Shown: positions 13,401 to 25,593 of the stretch, one piece after another | How positions within the stretch are numbered: position 1 is the stretch's first letter | Layout: every line of letters begins with the position of its first letter | Origin: Guyanagaster necrorhizus | Taxonomy: Eukaryota; Basidiomycota; Agaricomycetes; Agaricales; Physalacriaceae | Direction: 5' to 3' | DNA length: 64,000 bases | Assembly: GCF_019112545.1 (NCBI RefSeq) | Contig: NW_025064881.1 | Span: forward strand, 2,330,591-2,394,590 | The notes under the pieces: generated by a model | Database searches by the model: none | Told to the model about the DNA's origin: nothing | What the model saw: only the letters and a program-made list of their open reading frames with translations | Program-made: the position numbers and the translations under genes

Positions 13401-14610
13401 CAAGTTGGAAGACGATGGTCTCATTGCCCCCGGTACCGGTGTGGTTGGAGAGGACATCATCATTGGGAAGACCGCACCCATTCCTCCTGACAGTGAAGAG
13501 CTTGGTCAACGTACCCGAATGCACACGCGACGAGACGTGTCAACACCGTTGAAGAGCACAGAGCGTGGTATCGTTGATCAGGTGTTGGTCACTACGAACC
13601 ATGAGGGTTCGAAGTTCGTCAAAGTTCGAGTTCGGGCCACGCGTATCCCTCAAATTGGAGACAAGTTTGCTTCAAGGCATGGTCAGAAAGGTACAATTGG
13701 TATCACCTATCGACAGGAAGATATGCCCTTCACTTGTGAGGGCATTGTGCCGGATATCATCATCAATCCTCATGCAATTCCGTCCCGTATGACGATCGGG
13801 CATTTGGTTGAATGTCTGCTTTCCAAAGTGGCCACGCTCATTGGAAATGAAGGTGATGCCACTCCTTTCACGGACCTCACTGTCGAGTCGGTTTCGACCT
13901 TCTTGAGACAGAAGGGTTATCAGTCTCGGGGGCTCGAAGTGATGTACCATGGGCATACGGGGCGTAAACTGCAGGCACAAGTCTATCTTGGACCGACATA
14001 CTATCAGCGTTTGAAACACATGGTGGATGACAAGATTCACTCTCGCGCTCGAGGACCGGTACAAATACTTACAAGACAACCTGTGGAGGGTAGGAGTCGG
14101 GACGGTGGCCTGCGTTTCGGAGAGATGGAACGTGATTGTATGATCTCTCATGGTATTGCCGGTTTCTTGAAGGAGCGGTTATTTGAGGCTAGCGACGCTT
14201 ATCGATTACACGTTTGTGACATGTGAGACGGTTTGTGTCCTGACCTGCATAGCTGCTGATTTTCTTCAAAATAGATGTGGGCTAACAGCCATCGCTAACC
14301 TGGTAAGTTGTGTCTCTTGCGCGTGGTCATGCCTGATATCTTATTTCATCCAGAAAAAGCAAAATTTTGAAGTAAGCATTCTTGTATCTTTAGTTTATCA
14401 CGGATTAATGGTCTTCTAGTGCCGAGCATGCAAAAACAAAACTGCTTGTTCACAGCTTTACATCCCCTATGCTGCAAAGTTGCTCTTCCAGGTATGTGAC
14501 GGCTCGTCAAAAACAACCGTCACGTAACTAACTTGTGACATCAGGAACTACAAAGCATGAACATCGCTGCACGCCTCTACACCGTTTCGTCTGGTCGCAT
14601 TCGGGACTAA
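10465..14610 (+). CDS. RPB2: RNA polymerase II second largest subunit
   Basis: Ten exons: 10465-10474, 10528-11045, 11096-11386, 11437-11946, 11994-12956, 13018-14222, 14275-14302, 14354-14371, 14420-14491 and 14545-14610. They give 1226 residues, almost the yeast length (1224). Family blocks are continuous: [80 protein letters not shown] (active-centre Asp) and RHGQKGTIG. The C-terminal zinc site is Cys1164, Cys1167, Cys1182 and Cys1185. RPB2 forms half of the polymerase active centre in the nucleus. The first exon carries three codons plus one base. The last kilobase is split into five small exons, one of 18 nt. RPB2 is a standard fungal phylogenetic marker, useful for identifying the species. 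Confidence 0.97.
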
Positions 14611-14698
14611 TGTCGATTACTTTGCTATCTATGTATGACGTTGTGAATAATATACAAGATGAGATAACTATCTTATGTACGACTAGACACGAGAAACA

Positions 14699-17193
14699 TT
14701 AATCATCTCGATTCCTTTGTTCGCCACCGTTCATAAGACCCCGCCGTTCGTCTTCTCCATCATGGCCATCAGTAGAATGCCGCTGCGAGTATCGCTTTTT
14801 GGTCGGCGAATCTTCATCGTCGCTCCCTCCTTCTTCATCACCGATTTCAAAGACAACGCTATCCTCTGTGACACCGCCTACGGTTCGCGTTGCGCCCACT
14901 AGTGTCGCCTCGTCGTCCTCACGAGCTCTGGTGCGACTTTCCAGAGCTTCCATGTCATAGTCTTCAGCATCTTCTTCGTCTTGAGCAATTTCATCCGACA
15001 TCGCTAACGTAGACATCCCAGGCCAATAAGTAAGTGCACCACACGAAAAAAGTAATACATATCTTCTGTTGTTCTCAGATGGTCGCCAGAGATAGGCTAT
15101 CGTTACGAAGGCGAAAAGGTAAAGTAAAGCCAGCCAGCCATCAAGAAGCCACCAGCGGACTTTCCATGACTTTGCGGCGTAATCTGTAATAAGATTATGT
15201 TATATAAGATGACAGAGGTTCGCATGAACGAGGTGAGATCACCTTCAGCCAGTCTGCCCGAGAAAGAGAAGGAAGATACGACAAAGAATATGGCAATCAC
15301 AACCACCGTTAAAAGAAGAATGCGGTATAATCGCTCAAACATTAGCAGCTTATAGCGTTGTTTACGGGCTTTCAACTGCGCAATCGTTGCTACATGAAAT
15401 GTCAGGCCAGCGTAAGATGATTATGCGAACGGAGCACCGACCATTCAAGGAATACATGATCCACAAAAGGAATCCGCTGAGAGTGAAGGCCAACGGAATT
15501 ACAAAGAGCAATAAGACAAGCGCCGAGGTCGACTCTAGCTCGAGTTCCACAATTCCAACAGCATATAGTACTGTTATTAATAAATCAACAGACCTGTAAT
15601 CGATATAGAAGGTCGGTGGTACGCACTTCCAAATATAAAATGGGCACCGGCGAGTATTTGGCATTTGATCATCGTCCGGCCTAACGATTCGCGGACCACG
15701 CTTAGACCTAGGGATACCACAAGCAACATGAAGAAAGACATGGAGTTTCTTCCGGCATCCAGGATAGCGACTGTAGAATGGCCAAATGGAAAACATTAAC
15801 AGCGGTCATTTGCGATGGCGGTGGTGACTGACCGACTATCAGAAACACCGTAGAGGCTGTGCTTTTCCCGTGAGCGTTGAGATAACGGTAGTACACTAAA
15901 GAATTAGTGAAGCATAAGCAGATGTAGGATTTAACCCTACCCCAATTTGCAATCATTTCGATGACAAGTAACCCAACCAAACCAGAAAGATAGTACTGGA
16001 GTACAAGTCAGTTACGACTGCCACTCCCAAAAAGCCAAAAACTACCTGAATCGGTAGAAGTTCTTGAACATGCTTATAACATAGCCATCCCCATGCACCA
16101 GCGAACGTTGCGTACACCAGAAACATAACGAAATAAAACTAACAAAATTGCAAGAAAATCAGACAGACACAGCGATGCTTTGTATTAGAAACTGACAGTG
16201 ACTTTAGGATAATCAGTTGCAGGCAACTGACCGTCAAAGGTGTTTTGAAAAAACACAAGCCCGTTGTACGATGGATGGTAAGGCACATCCGTAGGAGCTC
16301 TGACGGAGGTGGCTGAATTCCTTACAGTGACAGGAACGATAGCTTGCAATGGGAATGGTCAAGATGCAGACATGACAGACAGAGAATTCGGCTCACCGAC
16401 ACAATAGTAACCCGTTTTCCGTACTAGATACTGTATGGGTTCCGCGTACAAATGAATCCCGTTTGGACTAGGGTTGAGGGAATCTCGAGGAACAACTTCT
16501 GAGGAGTGGCGTCGCCAGGGTGTTACAGTTTCATCATTGGCAGAGGGAGGGATACTAGGTAATCCGCCAGGAGCATTTGCCCAAAATTCTGCGGAAGTAG
16601 AAGTTGCATTTGTATCCGACGTCCGAGGTAGCTGGACCCTCGCCGACCAGAATGAAGTATCATTTATTGACTTCCCGGAAGGAAGATCAAGTATAAACCG
16701 TCCTAGCTCGCTCACAGTGCAGAAGCCTCCAACGACTGCGCTCGAGGTGCACACGTAGGTTTTCTGCTATGCAGCTTTATTGAGTACAAGAGACTTCTCA
16801 ATGCACAAGTCATGTATGTACGACCACTCACGGGCAATAGAGCGTCTGCAGGCGAGGTGACTTTCCCGAGATACTCTGCATCTGCCCATTCGTACACAAC
16901 CATTGCCACATTTCCCTGAGAAGTAGCATCGAAGCTGACTTAATATGAAGGTAAGACGAAGGCAACAAATCTATTCTGCCATCACGCACCGTTAATATAT
17001 GTCGACTGGCTTCCCCACATACCGCTACATATTTGACGGGAGTAATCTGAGATATGAAATGATTCAATTGGGCCAAAACCACCAACACGAAAAACCTGCC
17101 TGTATCCACCACAGGGACTTGATAAGAAAGTACCGAAGGAATGAGAAAAAGCCATGTGAGAAGAAGAATAACAGGATGGCTGAAATCAGCCAT
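14699..17193 (-). CDS. PTM1-like lung 7-TM receptor family protein
   Basis: Twelve exons: 17193-17100, 17046-16990, 16938-16832, 16763-16397, 16342-16197, 16138-16046, 15995-15941, 15895-15833, 15770-15627, 15570-15442, 15389-15243 and 15183-14699. They give 628 residues. A signal peptide (hydrophobic VILLLTWLFLIP) leads into a lumenal domain starting DTDYSRQICSGMWG. Seven membrane segments follow, then WRPSENNRRY and an acidic cytosolic tail. This is the layout of the Lung_7-TM_R family (yeast PTM1, animal GPR107/GPR108), Golgi/endosomal proteins linked to retrograde traffic. The first intron fits only as GC-AG. The junction after NNRRY was left unspliced; a 36-nt intron there is also possible. 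Confidence 0.88.
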
Positions 17194-17331
17194 TGTGACG
17201 GGAGGTAAGAACGTGTTTGTTTACGCCTGCTATGTATCCTGTGCCTCCTTACTTCATCACCAATTCACGACACACATCAGCCCGTCTGGCCGTGACCATC
17301 TCTACTCTCAGCCTCATCTGTTCACACGGCC
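17194..17331. promoter_or_regulatory. 138-bp bidirectional promoter, PTM1-like / SNX4
   Basis: Only 138 bases separate the two divergent start codons, so the region must act as a shared promoter. No TATA box is evident. Stretches rich in C and T lie before the SNX4 start. This is inferred from gene position only. Confidence 0.5.
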
Positions 17332-19153
17332 ATGCTTGGCGACGACGAAGACGTTTTCGACAGCGTGACTTGGGAATCACCTACAGATCCTACCTACAAG
17401 GTAGAAGCGCCACCGTCGGGACCTGGTTTCAGACAGAGTACAGCAGATAGCAGTGAGGGGCCTCACGACCCAAAGTGGGAAGGCTATCTCATTACAACGG
17501 TCAAGGACCCAGTGAAGGAGCTTGCAGAAACAAAGGATGCATATGTCTCGTATCTTGTTACAGCAAAGGTACGTCCTCGGACATTTGTGAACGCTGTGGC
17601 CTCAGCAGTTTTCGTAGACAAATCTCCCAATATTTTCGACACCCAGCCCTTCATCTCGCCGACGATTTCAAGACTTCGTTTTCTTACGTGAAAACCTAGT
17701 CAGGGACTTTCCAGCTTGTGTAGTACCTGCACTGCCGGGAAAACATAGGCTAGGTCCGTTTGTGCAATGTGCGGCGGACATGTTTCTCATGAAATTATTA
17801 AGAGTACATCACGGGGGATAGGTTCAGTCCAGAATTCATGGAGCGGAGACGTCTAGAGTGAGAAAGCTTCTGCGGTCTTTGATTGATAGCTATTGACTCT
17901 TCGCAGTCTTCACCGGTTTCTTCAGCGACTATCTCGGCATCCAACTCTACAGCGAAGTACACTAGTTAGGGCCTTCTTTGAATCCACAGAATGGGTGCGC
18001 GAGGTTCCCTACTGTTTGAGTTTGCGCTTATAGGCCATCAGCACGTCCATATGCATCATCATATCGCGCACCCACCTGGACCGGAGCCTTTGCCTGGAAT
18101 AATTGATAACATCTCCGACACCCTCCTTAATGCATTTTCGCGAGTCCGAAAACCTGATGAGCGTTTCCTTTCTATGCGTGAAAATGTCGACAAGTTCGAA
18201 GAAGGCTTAAACACATCTGAGCGCCTTTGGAACAGGGTCCGGGGTCGTACAAGCGGTGAGCTCATTTCTTTCTGGGTTCTACGCCCTTCTTTTTTTTGGC
18301 CAAGCATCTGAGCTGAAAGAGACGGAAATCCGGAATCCGCTGAAGACCTCACAGCGGATTATCATGATCTGGCAGTCGCTGTTCAAGGTCTAGGATTTTT
18401 GGAATCAGGTATCACGGACCCGCTCAACCATTTCTCGAATACGTTGTTAGAGTTCTCAGCTCTGTTGCGTCATAACGTGAGCCGGTCTTTCGTCTACATT
18501 CATGATTATGCCTTCTCATGGATGGTCATCTGTAAAGACACAGACGACAACTGATCCCTTCCTCACTCATTTACATTCTCTTCTCACCTATTCTCATGCC
18601 AACCGGGCTGTTTTAAAACTTCGAGATCAAAAACAGCTTGATTTTGAAGAACTCTCCGATTACTTATCAGGTGTTACGGCGGAACGTGATAGACTCGCTG
18701 CTGTTATCAGTGGTCATGCGGGCAGCACTGGTCTTGGCCTTAGTGCGTACTTGAAAGACCGCGTGGATGCGATTCGCGGTGCCGACGATGACCGAAGTAG
18801 GGTAGAAAGGATGAAAAAATTGGACGTGAAAATCAAAGAGGTTAGTCTGCTTCTAGTTTATACGGTGAAGCTAATGCCCGCTTAGCTCCAGGATGCTGTG
18901 ACAACTGCTCATGAGACATCAGACGCCTTCAGTGACGAAACCTTACGGGAGCAGACCGTGTTTCAATACGCGAAGGAATCCGAAATGAAAGAGATGCTGG
19001 GGAATCTTGCAGAAGGTCAAATTGAGTTTTACAAGGCCGTGAGTCCCTTATTCTCCAATCGGTGTTATGTCTATCGACATCCTTCTGCTACAGGCAATGG
19101 AGGAATGGGAGAGAATTATACCAATCATTCAACGGATTCGAGTGGATGTTTAA
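17332..19153 (+). CDS. SNX4: Sorting nexin 4 (PX-BAR)
   Basis: Nine exons: 17332-17568, 17618-17753, 17803-17857, 17907-17994, 18042-18255, 18313-18476, 18544-18840, 18886-19038 and 19094-19153. They give 467 residues (human SNX4 has 450). The acidic N-terminus precedes a PX domain at about residues 50-165, with the basic SRRRFQDF motif (Arg93-95) expected to bind PI3P. A long helical BAR region follows, ending EEWERIIPIIQRIRVDV. SNX4/Atg24 proteins recycle cargo from endosomes and support selective autophagy. All junctions restore the family sequence, for example RRRLDLHRFLQRLSRHP and ESTEWHVHMHHH. Confidence 0.93.
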
Positions 19154-19269
19154 AGTTTAGCGGACAATTTATCAGTTCCTCTTCTATCGCTGCATTGTAT
19201 TTTATTATCATAGCAACTGTTTTGATAATTTGATCTTGAAAATCTTTTTTCTAGCACAGCGGGGTGAGG

Positions 19270-20288
19270 TTATTTCGTGAGATCTTTCTCTTTGTTCAAT
19301 TTCTCTTCGGATTCTTGAACAGCAAAGGAGAGCTGGCATAGATGAATGCTTTTCAAAAGATGATGTGCCACGACTCACATTTATAACGCCGGTGTTGACA
19401 GCCCGAATAATAGAGAGCTCAGCTGTTTTGGATGCGCCGTACGTTGTGTGTCGAATTTCAGCAGGCATCCAAGGAGGGGGTTCCTGATCAGCTACAATGA
19501 GAGGCATGCATGTAAAAACAAACACACGCACGTCACTGGCTACGGTCGAGGGGACTTTGTCGTCCTTAAGTTCTATGACAATAGCAAAAGAAACGTTGTC
19601 TGCAAGACTGTCAGTCTGTGTAAATATGAACCATAGAAAATATTTCCTGACCACCCAAGCCCAGTTGTCCAAGCTGCGACTCCACCATGTTAAGCTTGAC
19701 TAAGAAGGATCTAAAATATTGCCCAAGCATTCCGGTACTCATGGCATTTTCAACGCTGCTTTGTCAAAGAGCTGTTGACGGGAACCTTCGTGGGCGTATT
19801 ACCTTGTGTCCTTATTAAAGCCTTCAATTTGAACCATATTTTCGACAGCAAAGATGAACCTCTCGAGGGGTTCTTGCTCTTTGTTCTTGATAACCATGAC
19901 AACTTTGTCTATATTCCCCTGATCCGAATGAGCACAACACGGAATAGCAGATGTTAGTACATACGCGACTCAGTTCGTCGCTCACAGCTTTGACAGCGCC
20001 AGATATGTATTCATTGAGAGCAGGATGGCGAGATTGAAAGACAGGCATGTCATACTTCTTGCGGCGAATGAACAGATCCGCTGGATATATCTGGCGTACG
20101 TATAGAATGGTATGTATGGCCACCTCGACTGTCAAGTTAAATGATTAGAAGTCGTGTTGGGGGGTGCTCTCGCACGTACTGAAGTCGGTGATCCCTTGCA
20201 CCGTCTCTGACTACCGTTCAGTAGAAATGGAATCGGAAAAGAGGGCTAAGCACGCACGATTGAATGTTAAGGGGAAATTGGCGGTCAT
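19270..20288 (-). CDS. REV7: REV7/MAD2L2 HORMA-domain protein
   Basis: Eight exons: 20288-20258, 20206-20180, 20128-19965, 19918-19803, 19755-19652, 19599-19537, 19491-19379 and 19332-19270. They give 226 residues (human 211). The HORMA core is clear: VEVAIHTILYVRQIYP, FIRRKKYDMPVFQSRHPALN, then KVVMVIKNKEQEPLERF and a C-terminal seat-belt region with PPPWMPAE and NTGVINL. REV7 is the accessory subunit of DNA polymerase zeta in translesion synthesis and binds partner peptides by seat-belt closure. Exon 5 has a tandem AAGCAG acceptor, and the upstream AG adds one serine. The sixth intron uses GTGACG, because the nearby better-looking GTGCGT would break the frame. Confidence 0.88.
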
Positions 20289-20402
20289 CTTTACATAGGT
20301 AAGCCGAATTACACAGCCATCAGCGTTGTGACATCGCGACGCGATATTCAAACTCCGCAGACGCGCCTCCTTGACTCTCTAGTACCTCTCTAATAGCAGC
20401 AT
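20289..20402. promoter_or_regulatory. 114-bp bidirectional promoter, REV7 / unknown
   Basis: A 114-base gap separates divergent start codons and must carry both promoters. No specific motif can be claimed. Inferred from position. Confidence 0.5.
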
Positions 20403-21912
20403 ATGTCGAACTCGAATCCAGCAACGAGTCCTATCAGCGAGGGGGAGATGAACATTCGACAAGCTGGACTAGTGGACAGCTGTTTTGAGGAAGACCAGTA
20501 TGAAGCTGGACTTGCCGTTCTCGACCAGCTTCGCTCTCCGCACCGCAGACCAACAGCGTGAGCTACGTGCTCTTCATCTAGTACTCTTTCAGCTGAACAA
20601 AAAGCAAGTTCGCATATCCGACAGCTTCTGTACATGGCTCTATCCCCCCCTTCGTTTCAGATAAATGAGGTCGACATCACCGCCTCCCCTACAAAAATTA
20701 ACAAAGGTCTCAAATTTCGCCTCACGACTGAAGCGATCCGAACTGCACAGCGGCTTCTCTTGTCTTTCGCTCTCACAAATACACCAAAAGGCCTGTTTCG
20801 TACTATACCAGGTTATGAAAAAGCAGTTCCCTCCACGGAGGGGGATGACGATTCTGTTGTTGCTCGGGACTCCCAGTGTATCATTCGAAGCAAAAGTTGC
20901 TGGAGTCTGTTAAAACCAGGGTTCATTAAAAGTTCCACACCAGCCCCTCAATCCAGCGGCTCAAAACGCCGTTGCTCCCAACCTGACGAGGAGGATGATT
21001 CGGTGATGAGCAAGAATGCATGGCCCACGCTAGAGTGGTTCATTACGATCTTTGAAAAGGACGAGTCAATGACTGAAGCAGGCCAGCGTGCGTTTCTAAA
21101 CAAGACACAGATACATTCAATCTAATTCAAATCTCAGCTCCCTATTCGGAACTCCTACTATCACAAATACCTCCCACAAGAGACGGGAAAGGACCTCGAT
21201 GGGAATTGAGCACTCCGCTCGATGTTGTATTCTGTTGTCTGAAGCAGGAGAACGAAAGCTATCGCAAACTGGGCGCGCGACTGATGACATTAGTGCGCTT
21301 CCTGCTGTATTTCTGGCCTTTGACTCAGCCTGTTTCCAGCTCATCAATCTCTCCCTCACGATACATCTCGATTACTCTATTTTCGTCTCTTCCGTTTTCT
21401 CTAGATTATCTACTACATCAACTGATTCGTTTGTATATTTGATGCTCAGTCTCGCTCCGTTTTCATCTGTGCTTCGATTCAAGATCTCTCTCTGTCAACA
21501 TTTCCTCCGTGACCACGACAGACATGTCAATAACCTGCCTGCACGACCTAAACCTCAGGCACGTGCCCCTCCAAGGGCTCGCGGGTCCAACACCACCACT
21601 CTTCCTTTCGCTGAAAGGCCCGCCACAGAAGCCACGGTACAGTTCGTTGCCAGGAAAGTCGCCTTGCCCTCGGCCAAAGAAATTGCTCGTCTAGCGGGCT
21701 TGGAAGCGACTGCTTCGTCCGTGTCTATCCCTAGAATTCAGTTCGAGCTTGTGCAAGCATATACTTTGCTGCAGCGTCAGTGCGTTGAAGAAGAACGGGA
21801 CCAGGATTGGCTAGCCGGAGTTTACGGGGACAAATTAACGGGTGCATTCGGAGGCGCATGCGAAGAAGGTCGTCAGCTCAGACAAGTCCTGAAAACTCTC
21901 ACTGATGCGTAG
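20403..21912 (+). CDS. Unknown 453-residue protein
   Basis: The exons are 20403-20557, 20609-21087, 21138-21292 and 21340-21912, with introns of 47-51 nt. I recognise no domain. The N-terminal half, with HIRQLLYMALSPPSF and RTAQRLLLSFALTNTPKG, looks helical and globular. A Ser/charged linker precedes a region with WELSTPLDVVFCCLKQENE and a hydrophobic segment (residues about 262-315). The last 140 residues include a basic Pro-rich stretch, then KEIARLAGLEATASSV and a helical end. The first intron has a good branch-like CTGAAC, and its acceptor was picked to avoid a stop. The gene diverges from REV7 and converges on DNA ligase I, so a genome-maintenance role is possible but is only inference. 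Confidence 0.65.
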
Positions 21913-21996
21913 CTTAAAAAATACTGGTCTCACAATTACATATAGTCATTCCATCTGCAGAGACTTGGATCGTAAAATATGATCCCGAGTAAACGA

Positions 21997-24900
21997 CTAC
22001 CCCTCCTCTTCTTCCCCTTCGTCCTCCTCTTCAGCACCCGAGCAACTAACATCGATGTCAACCAAGTCGCCTTCATCATGGCCCCCTTTCCTTCCTGACC
22101 TTCCTTGCTGACTTGTGTACATGTCAGCAAGGAATTGGGGTGTACTCGCTTGTGATATTCCTTTGTCTTCCCTGATCTTGATGAAGCGGGGGAATCGGAG
22201 ACTAAGGCCTTTCGTACTAGAGACCAATCCTTTAGCTGCAATAGAGACTGGGCTGATGGTAATACTAAACAGCAAGCTGAGTTGTAACTGATGCATTTGA
22301 GCAGGAAAAACTTACTCCGCCCCTCGTATCTCCCATACTTCTTGTGGCTTAAAGTAAACATCAGGTCGAAAGCCTACACATACCACTTTAGCCCAGCTAA
22401 GGAACATCACAGGGATGGACCTACCGCCTAGCTCGCAATCCCAAAGGGGCTTTTGTGAACAAACGTCTGAATCTTCCGTTAAAGTATACCGATCAGTGAC
22501 ATCCTTTGTTCTCCTTCAGTTAATATGAGAGACACAGGCGACGCACGAACATACCTTGTAGAAAGTGTCACTGAATCCTGAAAGCCGATGAGCTTGGCCA
22601 AATCATGCAGACGTATAACATACCTGACATGCACTTGCAGACCGCAGTGGCACGTCCCGAACTTGGGTTCCACATAGCGAGGAGGATGGGGCTCCAGAAC
22701 TTCGCTTTTCGACCATTACCATTCCAAGCACCGATTGGAATGAGGTCCAACGAATCAGAGACCCCACCTTCCATAACATAATCCTTCTTCAATTTCATCC
22801 ATGCATATGTGCGCTTGTCTGCATTGTATGTAGCAAAGAGAGGCTTCTTGTTCGAGCCCGTCTCCTTATCAGGGGTATACTCAGGTATTTCTGTGTCCAG
22901 CAGCTGTGAAGCGTCCGTGAGATAATTCTCGAAAGGTGGTCAAGAGTTCTGGGCCACGGACTTTAATCATCAAGCCCTCGCTACGACTATCAATAGCTTT
23001 CGCCCAAAAGGCTTCAACGGCTAGACGTCCATCGACACTTTCGCATCGTTCGACGTGATCGAAACGAGTCCGTTCCTTAGTTCCCATGTTCAGTGGGGAG
23101 AATCGCGTTTGGAGGAGTGCACGTCGATGACGAAAGTCTGTTTCTAGTAGCTTCTAGAAATATAGAAATACAAACAAAATTATTCTGACAATCTGGTAGC
23201 AAGACGGAAGATACACACCTTCCCATCCAGATACATCAAATCGAATCCAAAGACGCACACTGGAACTTGAACGTCAGACAAGTTTACGTCTTTACGCGCA
23301 CGGGTAGACAATTCTTGAAAAGTGCGTAGGCTTCCGTCGCTAGGGTCAATGGCGACTATCTCTGAGTCCATGATGAAATTCTGTGCTTTTGATGACAATA
23401 ACATGCGCTCGACGAGAGCAACAACATCAGGATACTGAAAAATGGTCTCTGTTAGAGCTCCTTTACGGGCACTATGCCAACTTACTTTACTTGACATATC
23501 TTCCAGATGACGGGAAAATATGCTAACCTTTACGACGTCATCTGTAGGTTTCCAAGCATGTATCTGCGCTCTTTGCCCGTCGTACTTGAATTCTGCAGTG
23601 AAAGGGAGGTCGCCCAGACGCTCGTAGATCTCATCCAAAGATCGTATGGGACTACCAAGGTTGGGATACAAAGGAACACCTGACACTGATCAGATCATAT
23701 CAAGAAAAAGTACCAATAGTTCTTACCGACGGCCAGAGGCACTTTCTCTGCAAGACCATCCAGCCTAACTTCGAAGAGTCCCTTTATTATATGATCATAA
23801 TTGGGATGCTGGCAGAAGATCTGGCGAATCAGAGTCTCAGCGTTTTTGAATTTCCCATATAAAACGTCCCGAGCCGAATTAGATTTGCCTTCCATGACAG
23901 GACAGGCGGCGTCTAATAAGGTCTTAGTGGCATACCAGGTAGAATGCTCTGGGATCGCGAACTTCAACTGGGAGTCGAGCGGCGTCAGTACAATGGCCCT
24001 TGCTAGCGCCGTCAGAATCGACGTTCTCACTGCCCCAACACGAAGATTTTGGCATAAAGTGCGGACCAGGAAGCGTGTTTCCTCTCCTTTCGCCGACACC
24101 AAGAGCTTCTCAGCGATGCTTTGCCTCTGTTTCGAGGCTCCTTGACCTTTACTCTTTGAGATTTTCAGGAGAGCCTCGTATACATAAGGAACAAGCAATG
24201 GAGGATGGGGCAACAATGTTCGCATGTTCGATTTCGCCTCGACTGCAACATCTCCTGGATCGCCAGTCTTATTGTATAACTTTCTAAGGGCGGAAGATGG
24301 TAGGCCAGAGACGTGTTGGATCGATTGAGAGATGGTAGATGGCCCTAAACCTAGCTCAGTTTGGATGTATGGAGGCGACAAAGTATTGGAGAGCAAATAA
24401 ATAGCCGGAAGTAGCGATATAGGATCGTGCATAAGAATGATGCGAAATGCATTTGTTAGCGAATTGATAATGGAAATGCGCGAGCGAGTTCTCGCCACTT
24501 CGGAAAGTGTGTTTGCGAGAAACGCGTAAGGTACAGAGGAATTTTTAGTTGTTCCGATATGATTCGGTGGGAAAAACAACGACGGGTCCGACTTGAATAG
24601 CGACACATCCTGCGAAAGTGTTTCATAGGGTGGATGTCGAAAGTCTTCTTCATCCCTGCTCAAAGTCATCACCAATACTGAGGGCTTTGTGACAGGTAAG
24701 GAATCATGTATGGGGCCTAAGACGCCGGGCTCAACACCCGAAACAGAACGCACGAACCCGGAATCCCATGAATCAACATCGACAACCTCTCGGGCAGTAG
24801 AGGACGTTTCTGATTGACTCGAGGATCCTTTATTGCTCTTGGGTATGGAACTTTGCGAGCCTCGCTTTACGGACGGACTTGCAAGGGACTTGGACAGATT

Positions 24901-25005
24901 CAAGGTTGATTTTTGGGGGGAGAAAAAAGAGTCAATCTGAGTCTGGTCAGCGACTTTTCTACGTTTAGTACCAGGGGATGCAAGTGGTGGACGACGCTTG
25001 GACAT
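21997..25005 (-). CDS. LIG1: ATP-dependent DNA ligase I
   Basis: Nine exons: 25005-23727, 23679-23486, 23434-23219, 23153-22962, 22903-22624, 22577-22555, 22503-22425, 22373-22316 and 22264-21997. They give 862 residues. It seals nicks during replication (Okazaki fragments) and repair. The N-terminus has a basic KRRK nuclear signal and a PCNA-binding PIP box (Gln21, Ile24, Phe27, Phe28). A DNA-binding domain follows. The adenylation site is EFKYDGQRAQ with Lys458. Later motifs include FIMDSEIVAID, FDLMYLDGK, EGLMIK, WMKLKKDYV and KGLSLRFPRF, then an acidic tail. Exon 6 is 23 nt. One donor is GTCCGT, a form also used in SNX4. Intron 2 is stop-free and a multiple of three. Confidence 0.95.
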
Positions 25006-25593
25006 GACAGAGCGAATGGTTACCGATTACATCTCGTTGAGATTTGATGTCACAAAGGCTATCGGATTGTCCGGTATGGAATACAAGACTGGTGCCTTAG
25101 ATCCCCCGATACCCCTCTACCGCTTTATATGTTAGTTTTCAATTAGCTAATATCTGGACATTGATTAATACTTTTATATGAGAATATTTTGTCTCCTTAT
25201 ATAGTAAGAACGTATATGTGTAAATACCGGGTATTGATATAACCGGTGTATAACCGGAGCGTACCAGTCTTGTATTCCATAGTCTGGCCCATAACAGAGC
25301 CTAGGTTCACACCTGGGTCGGTGAGATTCGAGGTCAGAAAGCGCTAAACGTATCTCGACGAGGAAGCTCGAGTTCACACAAGTGATAGTTGGTAAAACAA
25401 AAGTTGAATTCTTACTACTCCCAATATATACGCCTGTAAAAGCTCAGACTTGATTGTAGCTATGACCTTCGGGAATGCTCTGCAGTGCTCTGGGGAGTGA
25501 GAGAAGTATATGAATATGTCAAGAAGGTGAAGGGACACAAAACTATAAATGTGGAGGCTCAGTTGAGCCGAGGTACGCATAGCCCCAACAAGT
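25006..25593. other. Intergenic, no gene seen
   Basis: 588 AT-richer bases between the LIG1 start and the end of the MFS gene. They should hold the LIG1 promoter and the MFS 3' region. No coherent reading frame or RNA gene is visible. Confidence 0.55.

Noticed and set aside
23801..24287. Plus-strand open frames opposite LIG1
   Set aside because: They mirror the conserved ligase coding strand and have no motif of their own.
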